From Micromonospora yasonensis (GTDB taxonomy: Bacteria > Actinomycetota > Actinomycetes > Mycobacteriales > Micromonosporaceae), in assembly GCF_026013475.1 (NCBI RefSeq), contig NZ_JAPDPH010000056.1, positions 1-35,767 of the forward strand: 35,767 bases of DNA, given 5' to 3'. Positions 1 to 7,422 of this stretch are shown one piece after another. Each line of letters opens with the position of its first letter. Position 1 is the first letter of the stretch. The translations under genes were made by a program, and so were the position numbers. A model generated the notes under the pieces. That model was not told the origin of the DNA, ran no database searches, and worked only from the letters and a program-made list of their open reading frames with translations.

Positions 1-337
1 CGGGGTCTTGCAGGAGAAGTTCGCGGGCTTGCCGTAGGCGGCGCCCGCCGATGCCGCGCCCCTGCTGGTCCGGCGCGACCGAGAGCCGGCCGACGTGGGC
101 GGTGTCGCCGTCGATCCGGGCGCGTATCGAGCCGACGAGGCGGGGCCCGAGCCGGGCGGCCAGCACCACGGCCGGGCCGGCCAGGGCGGCGCGGACCTCG
201 TCCAGGGTCTCGGTCAGCGGCGGCAGGAACAGGTCCCGGTAGCGCTGCGCCTCCACCAGGTACGCGGCGCGCTGCACGGTGAGGATCTCACCGGCGTCCG
301 CGACACCGGCCGGGGCGATGGTCACCTGATCGGTCAC
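1..337 (-). CDS. GNAT family N-acetyltransferase, 3' end cut by the window edge
   Basis: About 112 codons of a GCN5-related acetyltransferase read in from the left edge on the minus strand; the C-terminus lies outside. Translated by hand from the GTG at 337, the protein begins VTDQVTIAPAGVADAGEIL. It carries the acetyl-CoA-binding motif A as VGRLSVAPDQQGRGIGG (Q-x-x-G-x-G type) near residues 85-101. The substrate cannot be read from sequence; GNAT proteins acetylate small amines, peptides or proteins. A second in-frame GTG lies four codons later and no clear Shine-Dalgarno decides between them. It is divergent from the DUF1990 gene at 429. Confidence 0.72.
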   Translation of the reverse strand, partial: MTDQVTIAPAGVADAGEILTVQRAAYLVEAQRYRDLFLPPLTETLDEVRAALAGPAVVLAARLGPRLVGSIRARIDGDTAHVGRLSVAPDQQGRGIGGRRLRQARELLLQDP

Positions 338-395
338 CCGGCAAGCCCACCACAGCCCGCCGCGCCGCCGCCGGGCGGCCCACCCGGCCCGGCCG

Positions 396-401
396 TACGC
401 T
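396..401 (+). promoter_or_regulatory. Candidate -10 element (TACGCT) for the DUF1990 gene
   Basis: TACGCT fits the actinobacterial TANNNT -10 pattern and lies 27 bases before the GTG at 429, leaving a short leader that contains the GAGGAGG ribosome-binding site at 417-423. I see no convincing -35. The assignment rests on pattern and position only. Confidence 0.35.
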
Positions 402-428
402 GGCGGTGTCCCGCGTGAGGAGGTGGCC

Positions 429-929
429 GTGCCCGAGCTGACGTACGCCGAGGTGGGGGCGACCCGCGACGGACGCCTGCCGGCCGGCTACCACCACCTG
501 CGCCACCGGGTCCGGCTGCCGGCCGGCTGCTTCCCGGTCGCGGCGGACGCCGTGCTCGGCTGGCGGCTGCACCGGGCGGCCGGCGTAGTGATGCGCACCG
601 ACGCGCCGCGCGCCGACGCGGGCGTGCGGGTCACCCCGGGGCTCGGGGTCGGGCCGCTGCGGATCTGGGGGCCCACCGAGGTGGTCTGGGCGCTGGACGA
701 GCCGGACCGGGCCGGGTTCGGCTACGGCACGCTGCCCGGGCACCCGGAGGTCGGCGAGGAGGCGTTCCTGGTGCGCCGGGACGGGGACGCGGTCGTCTTC
801 GAGATCACCGCGTTCAGCCGGCCGGCCCACCGCTGGGTACGCGCGGCCGGGCCGGTCGGCCGGGCAGCGCAGCACGCGTACGCCTGGTGGCTGGGGCGTA
901 CCCTGCGCCGGCTCTGCGCCGGTCAGTAG
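429..929 (+). CDS. DUF1990 (UPF0548) family protein
   Basis: A 166-residue cytoplasmic protein with the DUF1990 layout: an N-terminal LTYAEVGAT followed by a small beta-rich domain, the central YGTLPGHPEVGEEAF segment, and a basic C-terminal helix ending in RTLRRLCAGQ. The family is common in actinobacteria and plants and has no established reaction. The GTG at 429 is preferred over the one at 423 because the Shine-Dalgarno GAGGAGG (417-423) overlaps the earlier codon but lies five bases from the later one. Its 3' end overlaps the convergent glycosylase gene by seven bases, so no terminator fits between them. Confidence 0.8.
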   Translation: MPELTYAEVGATRDGRLPAGYHHLRHRVRLPAGCFPVAADAVLGWRLHRAAGVVMRTDAPRADAGVRVTPGLGVGPLRIWGPTEVVWALDEPDRAGFGYGTLPGHPEVGEEAFLVRRDGDAVVFEITAFSRPAHRWVRAAGPVGRAAQHAYAWWLGRTLRRLCAGQ

Positions 930-1837
930 GCGGCGAAGGAGCGGATGGTCGCCCGGGGCCCGTACCGGGGCGCCTGGATGCCGGCGGCTTCCAGCAGCAG
1001 GCAGACCCGCCCCCGGTGGCCCCGGAACGGCGCCAGCAGGGCCAGCATCCGCGCGTCGTCGCCGCGCGGCTCCCCGGCCAGGGCCCAGGCGACCGTGTTG
1101 GGGATGTGGTAGTCGCCGACGCTGACCGCGTCCGGGTCCCCGTACGCGACGCGGACCACCTCGGCGGCGGTCCACGGGCCGATGCCGGGGATCGCGGTGA
1201 GCCGGCGGGTGGCCTCCGCGGCATCGGCGCAGCGTTCCAGCCGGTCCGCGACGGCGGCCGCCCGGCGCAGCGTGTCGGCCCGGCGCTGCTCCACGCCGAA
1301 CGGGTGGAAGACCCAGTACGGCGTGGCCGCCACGGCCGCCGCCTCCGGCGGCAGCAGCAGGGGTTGCAGCGGGCCGGGTGCCGGCTCCCGGAAGTGCCGC
1401 ACGGTCGCCGCGTACGCCCGGTACGCCTCCTTGCCGGTGACCTTCTGCTCGAAGACGGCCCGCAGCACCCGGGGGAAGACCAGCCCGGTGGCCGGCATCC
1501 GCAGCCCGTGGTGTTCCCGGGCCAGCCGGGCGACGAGGGGGTGCGCCGCCGCGAGTTCGGCGAAGCCGGTCAGGTCGTCGCGCAGCCCGGCCACCGCGTC
1601 GGCCCGGTCGACCACCCAGTCCGCCCCGGGGCCGTATCCCTCGGCGACGAGGTCGCCCGCCTCGGGCCGCAGCGCGAGGGTGGCCGGCCCGGCCGGGGTG
1701 CGGGTGGCCCACCAGAAGGTGCCCGCGGCGATCCGGGCGCACGGGTCGTACGCGCTGAAGGTGAGCCCGCGCACCGAGGCGGCCAGCCGGTAGCCGGCCG
1801 GTGGGCGCAGCGTCCGGCGGGCGGCGGGGGAGGTCAC
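923..1837 (-). CDS. AlkA-like HhH-GPD DNA-3-methyladenine glycosylase
   Basis: A 304-residue protein of the AlkA/HhH-GPD DNA glycosylase superfamily, which removes alkylated bases by flipping them out of the helix. The helix-hairpin-helix is visible as AIPGIGPWTAAEVV, followed by DAVSVGDYHIPN. The Asp in GDYH aligns with the catalytic Asp of AlkA (PDDYL), so the enzyme should be active. There is no Cys-rich iron-sulfur loop, which fits AlkA rather than MutY/Nth. The GTG at 1837 is chosen because homology begins directly after it; an ATG at 1853 is in another frame. The gene lies 86 bases downstream of the spermidine-synthase-like gene, so it could be the last gene of the HerA-SbcCD-NurA run, but that gap makes co-transcription uncertain. 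Confidence 0.8.
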   Translation of the reverse strand: MTSPAARRTLRPPAGYRLAASVRGLTFSAYDPCARIAAGTFWWATRTPAGPATLALRPEAGDLVAEGYGPGADWVVDRADAVAGLRDDLTGFAELAAAHPLVARLAREHHGLRMPATGLVFPRVLRAVFEQKVTGKEAYRAYAATVRHFREPAPGPLQPLLLPPEAAAVAATPYWVFHPFGVEQRRADTLRRAAAVADRLERCADAAEATRRLTAIPGIGPWTAAEVVRVAYGDPDAVSVGDYHIPNTVAWALAGEPRGDDARMLALLAPFRGHRGRVCLLLEAAGIQAPRYGPRATIRSFAAY

Positions 1838-1923
1838 CCCGCCACTCTGCCATGCGGGTGTTCCGTGACGGGCGACACCGCCGACGCGTACGGGCCGACG
1901 ACGGTGGCCGGCCGCGCCGCGGA

Positions 1924-2781
1924 TCAGCGACCCACGGAGAAGATCCCGGGCGGTGGCGGGGTGGAGTCGGTGGCGTCCGCGTCGTGGACCACGGCAGCGC
2001 CGCCGGCGAACCGGTCCAGCTCGTCGGCGGCCAGCACCCGGCCGGGGAACCAGTCCCCGGCGGCCCGCCGGGTCAACTCCGGCACCGGCGGATCGACCCG
2101 GGCCGCGACCAGCACCAGGTTGCCGTAGCGCCGGCCGCGCAACACCGCCGCGTCGCCTACCAGGCAGGCCCGGGGCAGCACCGCCCGCACCGTGGCCACC
2201 TGGGCGCGGGCGTGCCGCAGCGGCGGACCGTCGGCGATGTTGGCCAGGTAGAACCCGTCGGGCCGGAGCACCCGGGCCACCTCTGCGGCGTACTCCACGG
2301 AGGTCAGATGGGCCGGGGTACGCGCGCCGGCGAAGACGTCGGCGACCACCACGTCGTAACTGGCGTCCCGGCTCGACGTGAGGGCGGCCCGGGCATCGGC
2401 CACCCGGACCCGCAGCCGCGGGTCGCTCGGCCAGGGCAGCGCCCGGCGTACCAGGTCCACCAGCGCTCCGTCCACCTCGGACACCCGTTGGGTGGAGCCG
2501 GGGCGGGTGGCGGTGACGTACCGGGGCAGGGTCAGCGCGCCGCCGCCGAGGTGCAGTACCCGCAGCGGGGCGCCCGCCGGGGCGACCAGGTCGAGCGCGG
2601 CGGCCAGCCGGCGGACGTACTCGAACTCCAGGTGCGTCGGGTCGGCCAGGTCCACGTGCGACTGCGGGGCGCCGTCCAGCAGCAGGGTCCACGAGCCCGG
2701 CCGGTCCGGGTCGGGCACCAGTTCGGCCTGCCCGGTGTCGACCTGCTCGACCACCCGGTCGACGCCGCGTCGGCGGCCCAT
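1924..2781 (-). CDS. Spermidine-synthase-like methyltransferase-fold protein
   Basis: A 285-residue protein with the Rossmann fold of the polyamine aminopropyltransferase family. The nucleotide-binding glycine motif is RVLHLGGGALTLPRYV, the acidic strand end is QRVSEVDGALVDLVRR, and the post-motif strand is YDVVVADVFAGARTP. Genuine spermidine synthases use decarboxylated SAM and putrescine. Many actinobacterial paralogues like this lack a tested activity, and there is no speD here, so I do not call it SpeE. Its ATG (2779-2781) shares one base with the TGA of the NurA-like gene (TGATG), which implies translational coupling and makes it the fifth gene of the DNA-end-processing operon. Any role in DNA repair is inference from position alone. 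Confidence 0.72.
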   Translation of the reverse strand: MGRRRGVDRVVEQVDTGQAELVPDPDRPGSWTLLLDGAPQSHVDLADPTHLEFEYVRRLAAALDLVAPAGAPLRVLHLGGGALTLPRYVTATRPGSTQRVSEVDGALVDLVRRALPWPSDPRLRVRVADARAALTSSRDASYDVVVADVFAGARTPAHLTSVEYAAEVARVLRPDGFYLANIADGPPLRHARAQVATVRAVLPRACLVGDAAVLRGRRYGNLVLVAARVDPPVPELTRRAAGDWFPGRVLAADELDRFAGGAAVVHDADATDSTPPPPGIFSVGR

Positions 2782-3737
2782 CAGCGGCGGCCCGCCCGGG
2801 CCGCGCCGATCAGCACCCGGTGCAGCAGGCGGGCGTCGCCGAGCAGCCCGCGCAGCCGGCGCTCCAGGCCGGCGATCGGGATCAGGTTCTGCGGGGCCCG
2901 CGGGTCCTTGTACGGGCTGGAGGCGAACCGGGGCAGGGTGACCAGGGAGAGGTCGGCCAGCTCGATCGCCTCGGTCTCGGTCAGCTCGGCCGAGCACTCC
3001 ATCCGGACGATGCCCGCCCAGGGCGCGCCACCGGCCACCGGCAGCCGCAGATACCAGGAGTAGCCGCCCCACGCGGTGCCCAGCCGGAACACCGGGCAGC
3101 GCTGCCCCGGGGCCAGGCCGGTCACCACCGTGGTCAGCCGGGCGTCGAGGTACTGGCTGTGCTGGGTCTTGATGTAGCCCAGGGTGCGGGGCAGGTTGCG
3201 GCGGCTGCGCAGCGGCCCGTCCACCACCAGCAGGTCGCCGTCGGTGCGTACCGCGTCGGAGACCGCCACCTCCAGCGCGGTCAGCGGCGCCTGCACCGCG
3301 GCGGGCAGCTTGCTCAGCTCACCGGTGCCGCCGACCCGGTGCACCGGGTAGCGGATCGACCCGGCCACCACGTCCTGCGCGGACGGGCTGGCGGTGAACA
3401 GCCCCCGGCCCACCTTCGACCCGGCCAGCTCGGCCGCGCCCCGGTCCAGGTCGCAGCGGACCACCCCGGCCGCGTACGAGGCGGCGATGCCCGGGTACGA
3501 GCCGCCGTCGTCCTCGGCCGTCCAGACGCTTGCATCGATCCGGCGCACCCCGTCGACCAGCAGCACCACGTCCGGGGCGACCACGTCCGGCCGGGCGCCG
3601 ATGGCCCGCCAGTCGGTGGCCGGCAACTCGACGTCGGCGTCGACCTGGGCGCTGCTCGGCGCGGCCGGACCGCCCCCGCCGGCCGCCTCGAACGACGCCC
3701 CGTACGCCGGGTCCCACGCGTCGACGTAGAACCTCAC
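2781..3737 (-). CDS. nurA: NurA-like DNA repair nuclease
   Basis: A 318-residue protein without membrane segments. I read it as a NurA-domain nuclease: the strand with Asp VVLLVDGVRRID (D62), the VVDGPL motif (D173), GYIK (K190) followed by QHSQYL, then IVRMEC (R245, E247) and a C-terminal DPRAPQNLIPIAGLE helix. These follow the NurA order (aVDGS, DGPL, vGhvK, R-x-E, and a C-terminal D..P..L..A). In archaea NurA is a 5'-3' exonuclease that forms a complex with the HerA translocase and resects ends together with Mre11-Rad50. The neighbouring HerA-like, sbcD and sbcC genes support the call. GTG 3737 is chosen because GGTGG lies eight bases upstream; the 52-base gap to sbcC contains a dispersed repeat. 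The family call is from motifs and context, not a search. Confidence 0.68.
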   Translation of the reverse strand: MRFYVDAWDPAYGASFEAAGGGGPAAPSSAQVDADVELPATDWRAIGARPDVVAPDVVLLVDGVRRIDASVWTAEDDGGSYPGIAASYAAGVVRCDLDRGAAELAGSKVGRGLFTASPSAQDVVAGSIRYPVHRVGGTGELSKLPAAVQAPLTALEVAVSDAVRTDGDLLVVDGPLRSRRNLPRTLGYIKTQHSQYLDARLTTVVTGLAPGQRCPVFRLGTAWGGYSWYLRLPVAGGAPWAGIVRMECSAELTETEAIELADLSLVTLPRFASSPYKDPRAPQNLIPIAGLERRLRGLLGDARLLHRVLIGAARAGRR

Positions 3738-3753
3738 CGCGCCGACCACCTTC

Positions 3754-3773
3754 CGTTCGCGACTGCGGGGCTC
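3754..3773 (-). repeat. Dispersed 20-bp repeat, copy B (sbcC-nurA gap)
   Basis: On the minus strand this reads GAGCCCCGCAGTCGCGAACG. It is identical over 20 bases to the copy before bioD (34477-34496). It sits just after the sbcC stop and just before the nurA start, and is followed by GGAAGG. Confidence 0.8.
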
Positions 3774-3789
3774 CGCTGCGCCGCGCTCC

Positions 3790-6264
3790 TCACAGGCCCG
3801 TCCGTTCGACGCGGGCGGTACGCGCGTCCTTGCGGACCTCGAAGCGGACCGGGATCCGCTCGGCGAGCGCCGGCACGTGGGTGACCACGCCGACCATCCG
3901 GTCGCCCCGGGCGGCCAGGCTCTCCAGGGTGGCCGCGACCGTGTCCAGGGTGGCCGCGTCGAGGGTGCCGAAACCCTCGTCGAGAACGATCGACTCCAGG
4001 CTGGCAGCGGTGGTGGACATCCCGGCGAGCTGCTCGGAGAGCGCGAGGGCCAGCGCCAGCGAGGCCTGGAACGTCTCCCCGCCGGAGAGCGTGCGCACGC
4101 CCCGGCGCAGCCCGGCGTCGTGGTGGTCGACCACGAAGAACTCACCCTTGTCGTGCACCAGGTCGTACTGGCCGTTGGACAGCTCGCGCAGGATCCGCGA
4201 CGCGCCGTCGACCAGCAGGTCCAGCGCCTCGGCGAGCAGCCAGCGCTCGAAGTTGTTGGCCCGCAGGTGCCCGGCGAGGGCCCGGGCGATGCGCGACTCC
4301 CGCTCGTGCCCGGCCCGCTGTTCGTGCAGCTCGGCGGCCTGCTCGCGGCGCTCCTCCAGCCGGCGTAGCTCCGCCTCGGCGCGCTCCACGGCCACCGCCG
4401 CGTCCCGCAGCGGGTCGTCCGCCGGATCCAGCCCGGCGGCGGTGAACAGCCCGGCGATCCGTGTCGCCACCTCGCCCGCGGCGGTCTCGGCCGCGTCGAC
4501 CACGGCGACCAGCCCGTCCCGGTCGGCCCGCCGCCGGTCGGCCTGCTCGCCGGCCCAGCCGGCGAGGGCGGCCCAGGCGGCGGCCACATCGTCCCGGTCG
4601 GCGGCGGGCGGGCCGAACCGGGCCAGCCCGTCCCGGACGGCGTCGAAGTCCCGCCACGCGCGGCGCAGCCGCTCCTGCGCGCCGTCGAGCGCGCCCCGGG
4701 CCCGGCGGGCGGCGTCCCGGCCGGCCCGGACCGCGCAGGCCGCCTCCTCCAGGGCGCGGCGCAGCCGGGCGTGCTCGGCCAGGGTCTCCCGCAGCGTCTC
4801 CGGCGCGGCCGCGTCGGCGAGCTGCTCGTCCAGCTCGGCCAGCCGGGCCCGGAGCTGGTCGTGCTCGGTGCGGGCGCGCAGTAGCACCCGGTCCAGCTCG
4901 CGCGCGGCGGTGTCGCGCTCCTGCACCATCCGCTTCGCCGCCTCGCTGGCCGTCCGGGCCGCCTTGCCGGCCTCGACCGCCCGGGCCACCGCCGACCCCT
5001 TCGGCACCGCCGGCACCCGCGCGACCGGCTGCTCGCAGACCGGGCACGCTGCCCCGTCGACCAGGTGCGCCCGCAGCGCCACCGCCTGGTCGGTGGCCTT
5101 GGCCTCCTCGTGCGCCCGGAACGCCGCCTCCAGCTGCGCCTCGGCTCGTTCGGCGGCGGCCCGGGCCGCCGCGAGCGCGTCGGCCGCAGCGTCGTGCTCG
5201 GTCTGCGCCGCGGTCACCGCCGTGCGGACCGCCGCCAGCTCGCCGGCCAGCCGCTCCCGGTCGGCGTGCGCCTTGAGCAGCAGGCGCAGCACGCTCTCGT
5301 CGCCGGCCGCGGCCAGCTCGCCGCGCAGCTTCTCCTCGCGTTCCTCGGCCAGCCCGACCGCCGCCGCGGACTCGTCGGCCGCCGCCCGGGCGCTGGCCAC
5401 CGCCCGGGCCAGCTCCGCGGTCCCGTCCGGCGGCCGGACCCCGGCCAGCACGGCCAGCTCCGCGTCGAGCGCGGCGAGCGCCGCCGCCTGCTCCCGGGCC
5501 GTCGCCCGGGCCTGGTCCAGCTCCGGTACGGCGGCCGCGACCGCCCCGGCCAACTCCCGCATCCGGTCGACCCGCTCCCGCGCGCCGGCGAGGGTCTCGT
5601 CGTCGACGTCGGCGAGCCCGCCGAGCATCCGGTCGACCGCCTCCAGCTTCGCCTCGGCCTGGCCGGCCCGCTCGGTGGCCCGCTTCTGCACCTCCTCGTA
5701 GATGCCCAGGCCGAGCAGGTTGACCAGGATCTGCTGCCGGGTGGCCGGCTTGGCGTGCAGGAAGTCGGCGAACTGCCCCTGCGGCAGCACCACGCAGCTG
5801 GTGAACTGCTCGTACGGCAGCCCGACCGCGTCCAGCACCGCCTGCTCCATCTCGGCGGGGGTGCCGGCCACCACCTCGCCGAGGTCCTCCGGGCTGAGCC
5901 CGGTGTCGAGCTTGGTGACGTCGAAGCCGGGCGGCATCAGCTGCAACCCGGCATTGGCGGTCTTCACCGTGCCCCGGCCGTCCCGGCGGACCACCCGGGT
6001 GGCCACGTACCGGTCGCCGGCGGACTCGAAGACCAGCCGCACCCGGGCCTCGGTGGCGGAGGGGGCGAGCGCGTTGGCCAGCCCCCGGGTGCCGCCCCAC
6101 CGGGGCACGGTGCCGTAGAGGGCGAAGCAGATCGCGTCGAGCACCGTCGACTTGCCGGAGCCGGTCGGCCCGACCAGGGCGAAGAAGTCCGCGTCGGTGA
6201 AGTCGACGGTGGTCTCCTCGCGGAAGACGGTGAAGCCGGCCATGTCCAGCCGCATCGGTCGCAT
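3790..6264 (-). CDS. sbcC: SbcC/Rad50-type exonuclease subunit
   Basis: An 824-residue SMC-like ATPase that pairs with SbcD to cut and degrade hairpins and blocked double-strand ends. Visible in order: Walker A GPTGSGKST near residues 32-40; long Ala/Arg/Glu-rich coiled-coil arms; the zinc hook CPVC at 407-410 in the middle; the ABC signature LSGGE at 726-730; and Walker B ESIVLDEGFGTLD with D762-E763. All key residues are present, so it should be functional. It is shorter than E. coli SbcC (about 1050 residues) because of shorter arms, which is usual in actinobacteria. Its ATG shares one base with the sbcD stop (TGATG), and the upstream sbcD translation likely delivers ribosomes. A second ATG three codons in could also serve. 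Confidence 0.95.
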   Translation of the reverse strand: MRPMRLDMAGFTVFREETTVDFTDADFFALVGPTGSGKSTVLDAICFALYGTVPRWGGTRGLANALAPSATEARVRLVFESAGDRYVATRVVRRDGRGTVKTANAGLQLMPPGFDVTKLDTGLSPEDLGEVVAGTPAEMEQAVLDAVGLPYEQFTSCVVLPQGQFADFLHAKPATRQQILVNLLGLGIYEEVQKRATERAGQAEAKLEAVDRMLGGLADVDDETLAGARERVDRMRELAGAVAAAVPELDQARATAREQAAALAALDAELAVLAGVRPPDGTAELARAVASARAAADESAAAVGLAEEREEKLRGELAAAGDESVLRLLLKAHADRERLAGELAAVRTAVTAAQTEHDAAADALAAARAAAERAEAQLEAAFRAHEEAKATDQAVALRAHLVDGAACPVCEQPVARVPAVPKGSAVARAVEAGKAARTASEAAKRMVQERDTAARELDRVLLRARTEHDQLRARLAELDEQLADAAAPETLRETLAEHARLRRALEEAACAVRAGRDAARRARGALDGAQERLRRAWRDFDAVRDGLARFGPPAADRDDVAAAWAALAGWAGEQADRRRADRDGLVAVVDAAETAAGEVATRIAGLFTAAGLDPADDPLRDAAVAVERAEAELRRLEERREQAAELHEQRAGHERESRIARALAGHLRANNFERWLLAEALDLLVDGASRILRELSNGQYDLVHDKGEFFVVDHHDAGLRRGVRTLSGGETFQASLALALALSEQLAGMSTTAASLESIVLDEGFGTLDAATLDTVAATLESLAARGDRMVGVVTHVPALAERIPVRFEVRKDARTARVERTGL

Positions 6265-7412
6265 CAGTGGTCCACCTCCTCGAGCAGCTCGTCGAAGAGT
6301 TCCTGGACGCCCTCGTCGACGTGCCCGCGGCTGCCCAGGTAGTCGGCGAAGAGCTCGCGCGGCGAGCGGCCGGCCCGCTGCGCGGTGCGGGTGGCGCTGC
6401 CGGGGGCGGGCACCAGCTCCGGGTCGATCCGGATCTCCAGCGCCCGGGGCAGCAGCTCCTGCACCTCCTCGCGCAGCCCGGCGCGGGGCTGCTCGCGGAC
6501 GTAGACCCGCAGCCAGCCCTCGGGGGCGTCGATCTCGGCGAGCTGGGCCAGGGTGCCGCGGACCGTGCGCAGCGGCACCGCACCCGGCACCGGCACCTCC
6601 CGCACCTGCGCCGCGGTCGTCGCGGTGACCTCGACGATCGTCACCGAGCCGACGTTCTCCTGCTCGCCGAAGTCGACCGCGAGGGGGCTGCCGCTGTAGC
6701 GGATCGGGCAGGGGCCGATCACCCGCTGCGAGCGGTGCAGGTGGCCCAGGGCCACGTAGTGCGCGTTGCCGGGGAAGACCGTGGCCGGCACCGCGTAGCC
6801 CAGCACGGTGTGCGCGTCCCGCTCGCCGCCGCCGGTGCTCGCCCCGACCACGGTGAGGTGCGCGGTGACCAGGTGCACCCGGTCCGGCTCGGTGAAGCCC
6901 TCGGCGAGCCGGGCGAGCACCCGGCCGAGGTGGTCGGCGTACGTCTGGTTGGCCTCGGCGGCGGTCAGCTCGTACATCTCCACGGCCCGGACCGCGTACC
7001 GCTGGGAGAGGAAGGGCAGTGCGGCGAGCTGCCAGCGCTCGCCGCCCGCGGTGACCCCGTCGATGATGTGCTCGGCCGGGTTGTCCCGCACGCTGCCGCG
7101 CAGCGTGATGCCGGCCGCCTCGGCCCAGGGGCGCAGCGCGTCGAGGGCTTGACCGTTGTCGTGGTTGCCGCCGACCGCCACCACGTCCGCCCCGGTCCGC
7201 CGCAGCGCGGTCAGCGCCCGGGTGACCAGGCGGGTCGCCTCCGGGGTGGGCGCGGCGGTGTCGTAGAGGTCGCCGGCCACGATGACCAGGTCGGGCCGCT
7301 CGGTGCGGGCGATCTCGATCACCTGCGCGAGGACCTGCTTGTGCTCGTCGGCGCGCGGCTGCCCCTTGAGCACCTTGCCGACGTGCCAGTCGGAGGTGTG
7401 CAGGATCTTCAT
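6264..7412 (-). CDS. sbcD: SbcD/Mre11-type nuclease subunit
   Basis: A 382-residue calcineurin-like phosphoesterase, the nuclease half of SbcCD. The metal-binding motifs are complete: D8-x-H10 in TSDWH, D48 in VAGDLYD, and the N83-H84-D85 triad in GGNHDN, with later histidine motifs VTAHL and ALGHLHRSQ. The C-terminal third (after PIRYSGSPL) is the SbcD capping and SbcC-binding part. The start has GAGGGG six bases upstream. It follows the HerA-like gene after 10 bases and overlaps sbcC by one base, so the three genes are very probably co-transcribed. Length is typical for actinobacterial SbcD. Confidence 0.95.
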   Translation of the reverse strand: MKILHTSDWHVGKVLKGQPRADEHKQVLAQVIEIARTERPDLVIVAGDLYDTAAPTPEATRLVTRALTALRRTGADVVAVGGNHDNGQALDALRPWAEAAGITLRGSVRDNPAEHIIDGVTAGGERWQLAALPFLSQRYAVRAVEMYELTAAEANQTYADHLGRVLARLAEGFTEPDRVHLVTAHLTVVGASTGGGERDAHTVLGYAVPATVFPGNAHYVALGHLHRSQRVIGPCPIRYSGSPLAVDFGEQENVGSVTIVEVTATTAAQVREVPVPGAVPLRTVRGTLAQLAEIDAPEGWLRVYVREQPRAGLREEVQELLPRALEIRIDPELVPAPGSATRTAQRAGRSPRELFADYLGSRGHVDEGVQELFDELLEEVDH

Positions 7413-7422
7413 GACCGGCCCC

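Noticed and set aside
288..1853. 521-codon minus-strand frame over the glycosylase region
   Set aside because: Arg/Pro/Gly-rich shadow of the AlkA-like gene; the HhH motif GIGPWTAA lies in the other frame.
3530..5701. 723-codon plus-strand open frame rich in Ser/Arg/Ala
   Set aside because: It is antisense to sbcC/nurA, has no family motifs and reflects the absence of stops in high-GC DNA; the minus strand carries complete SbcC motifs.
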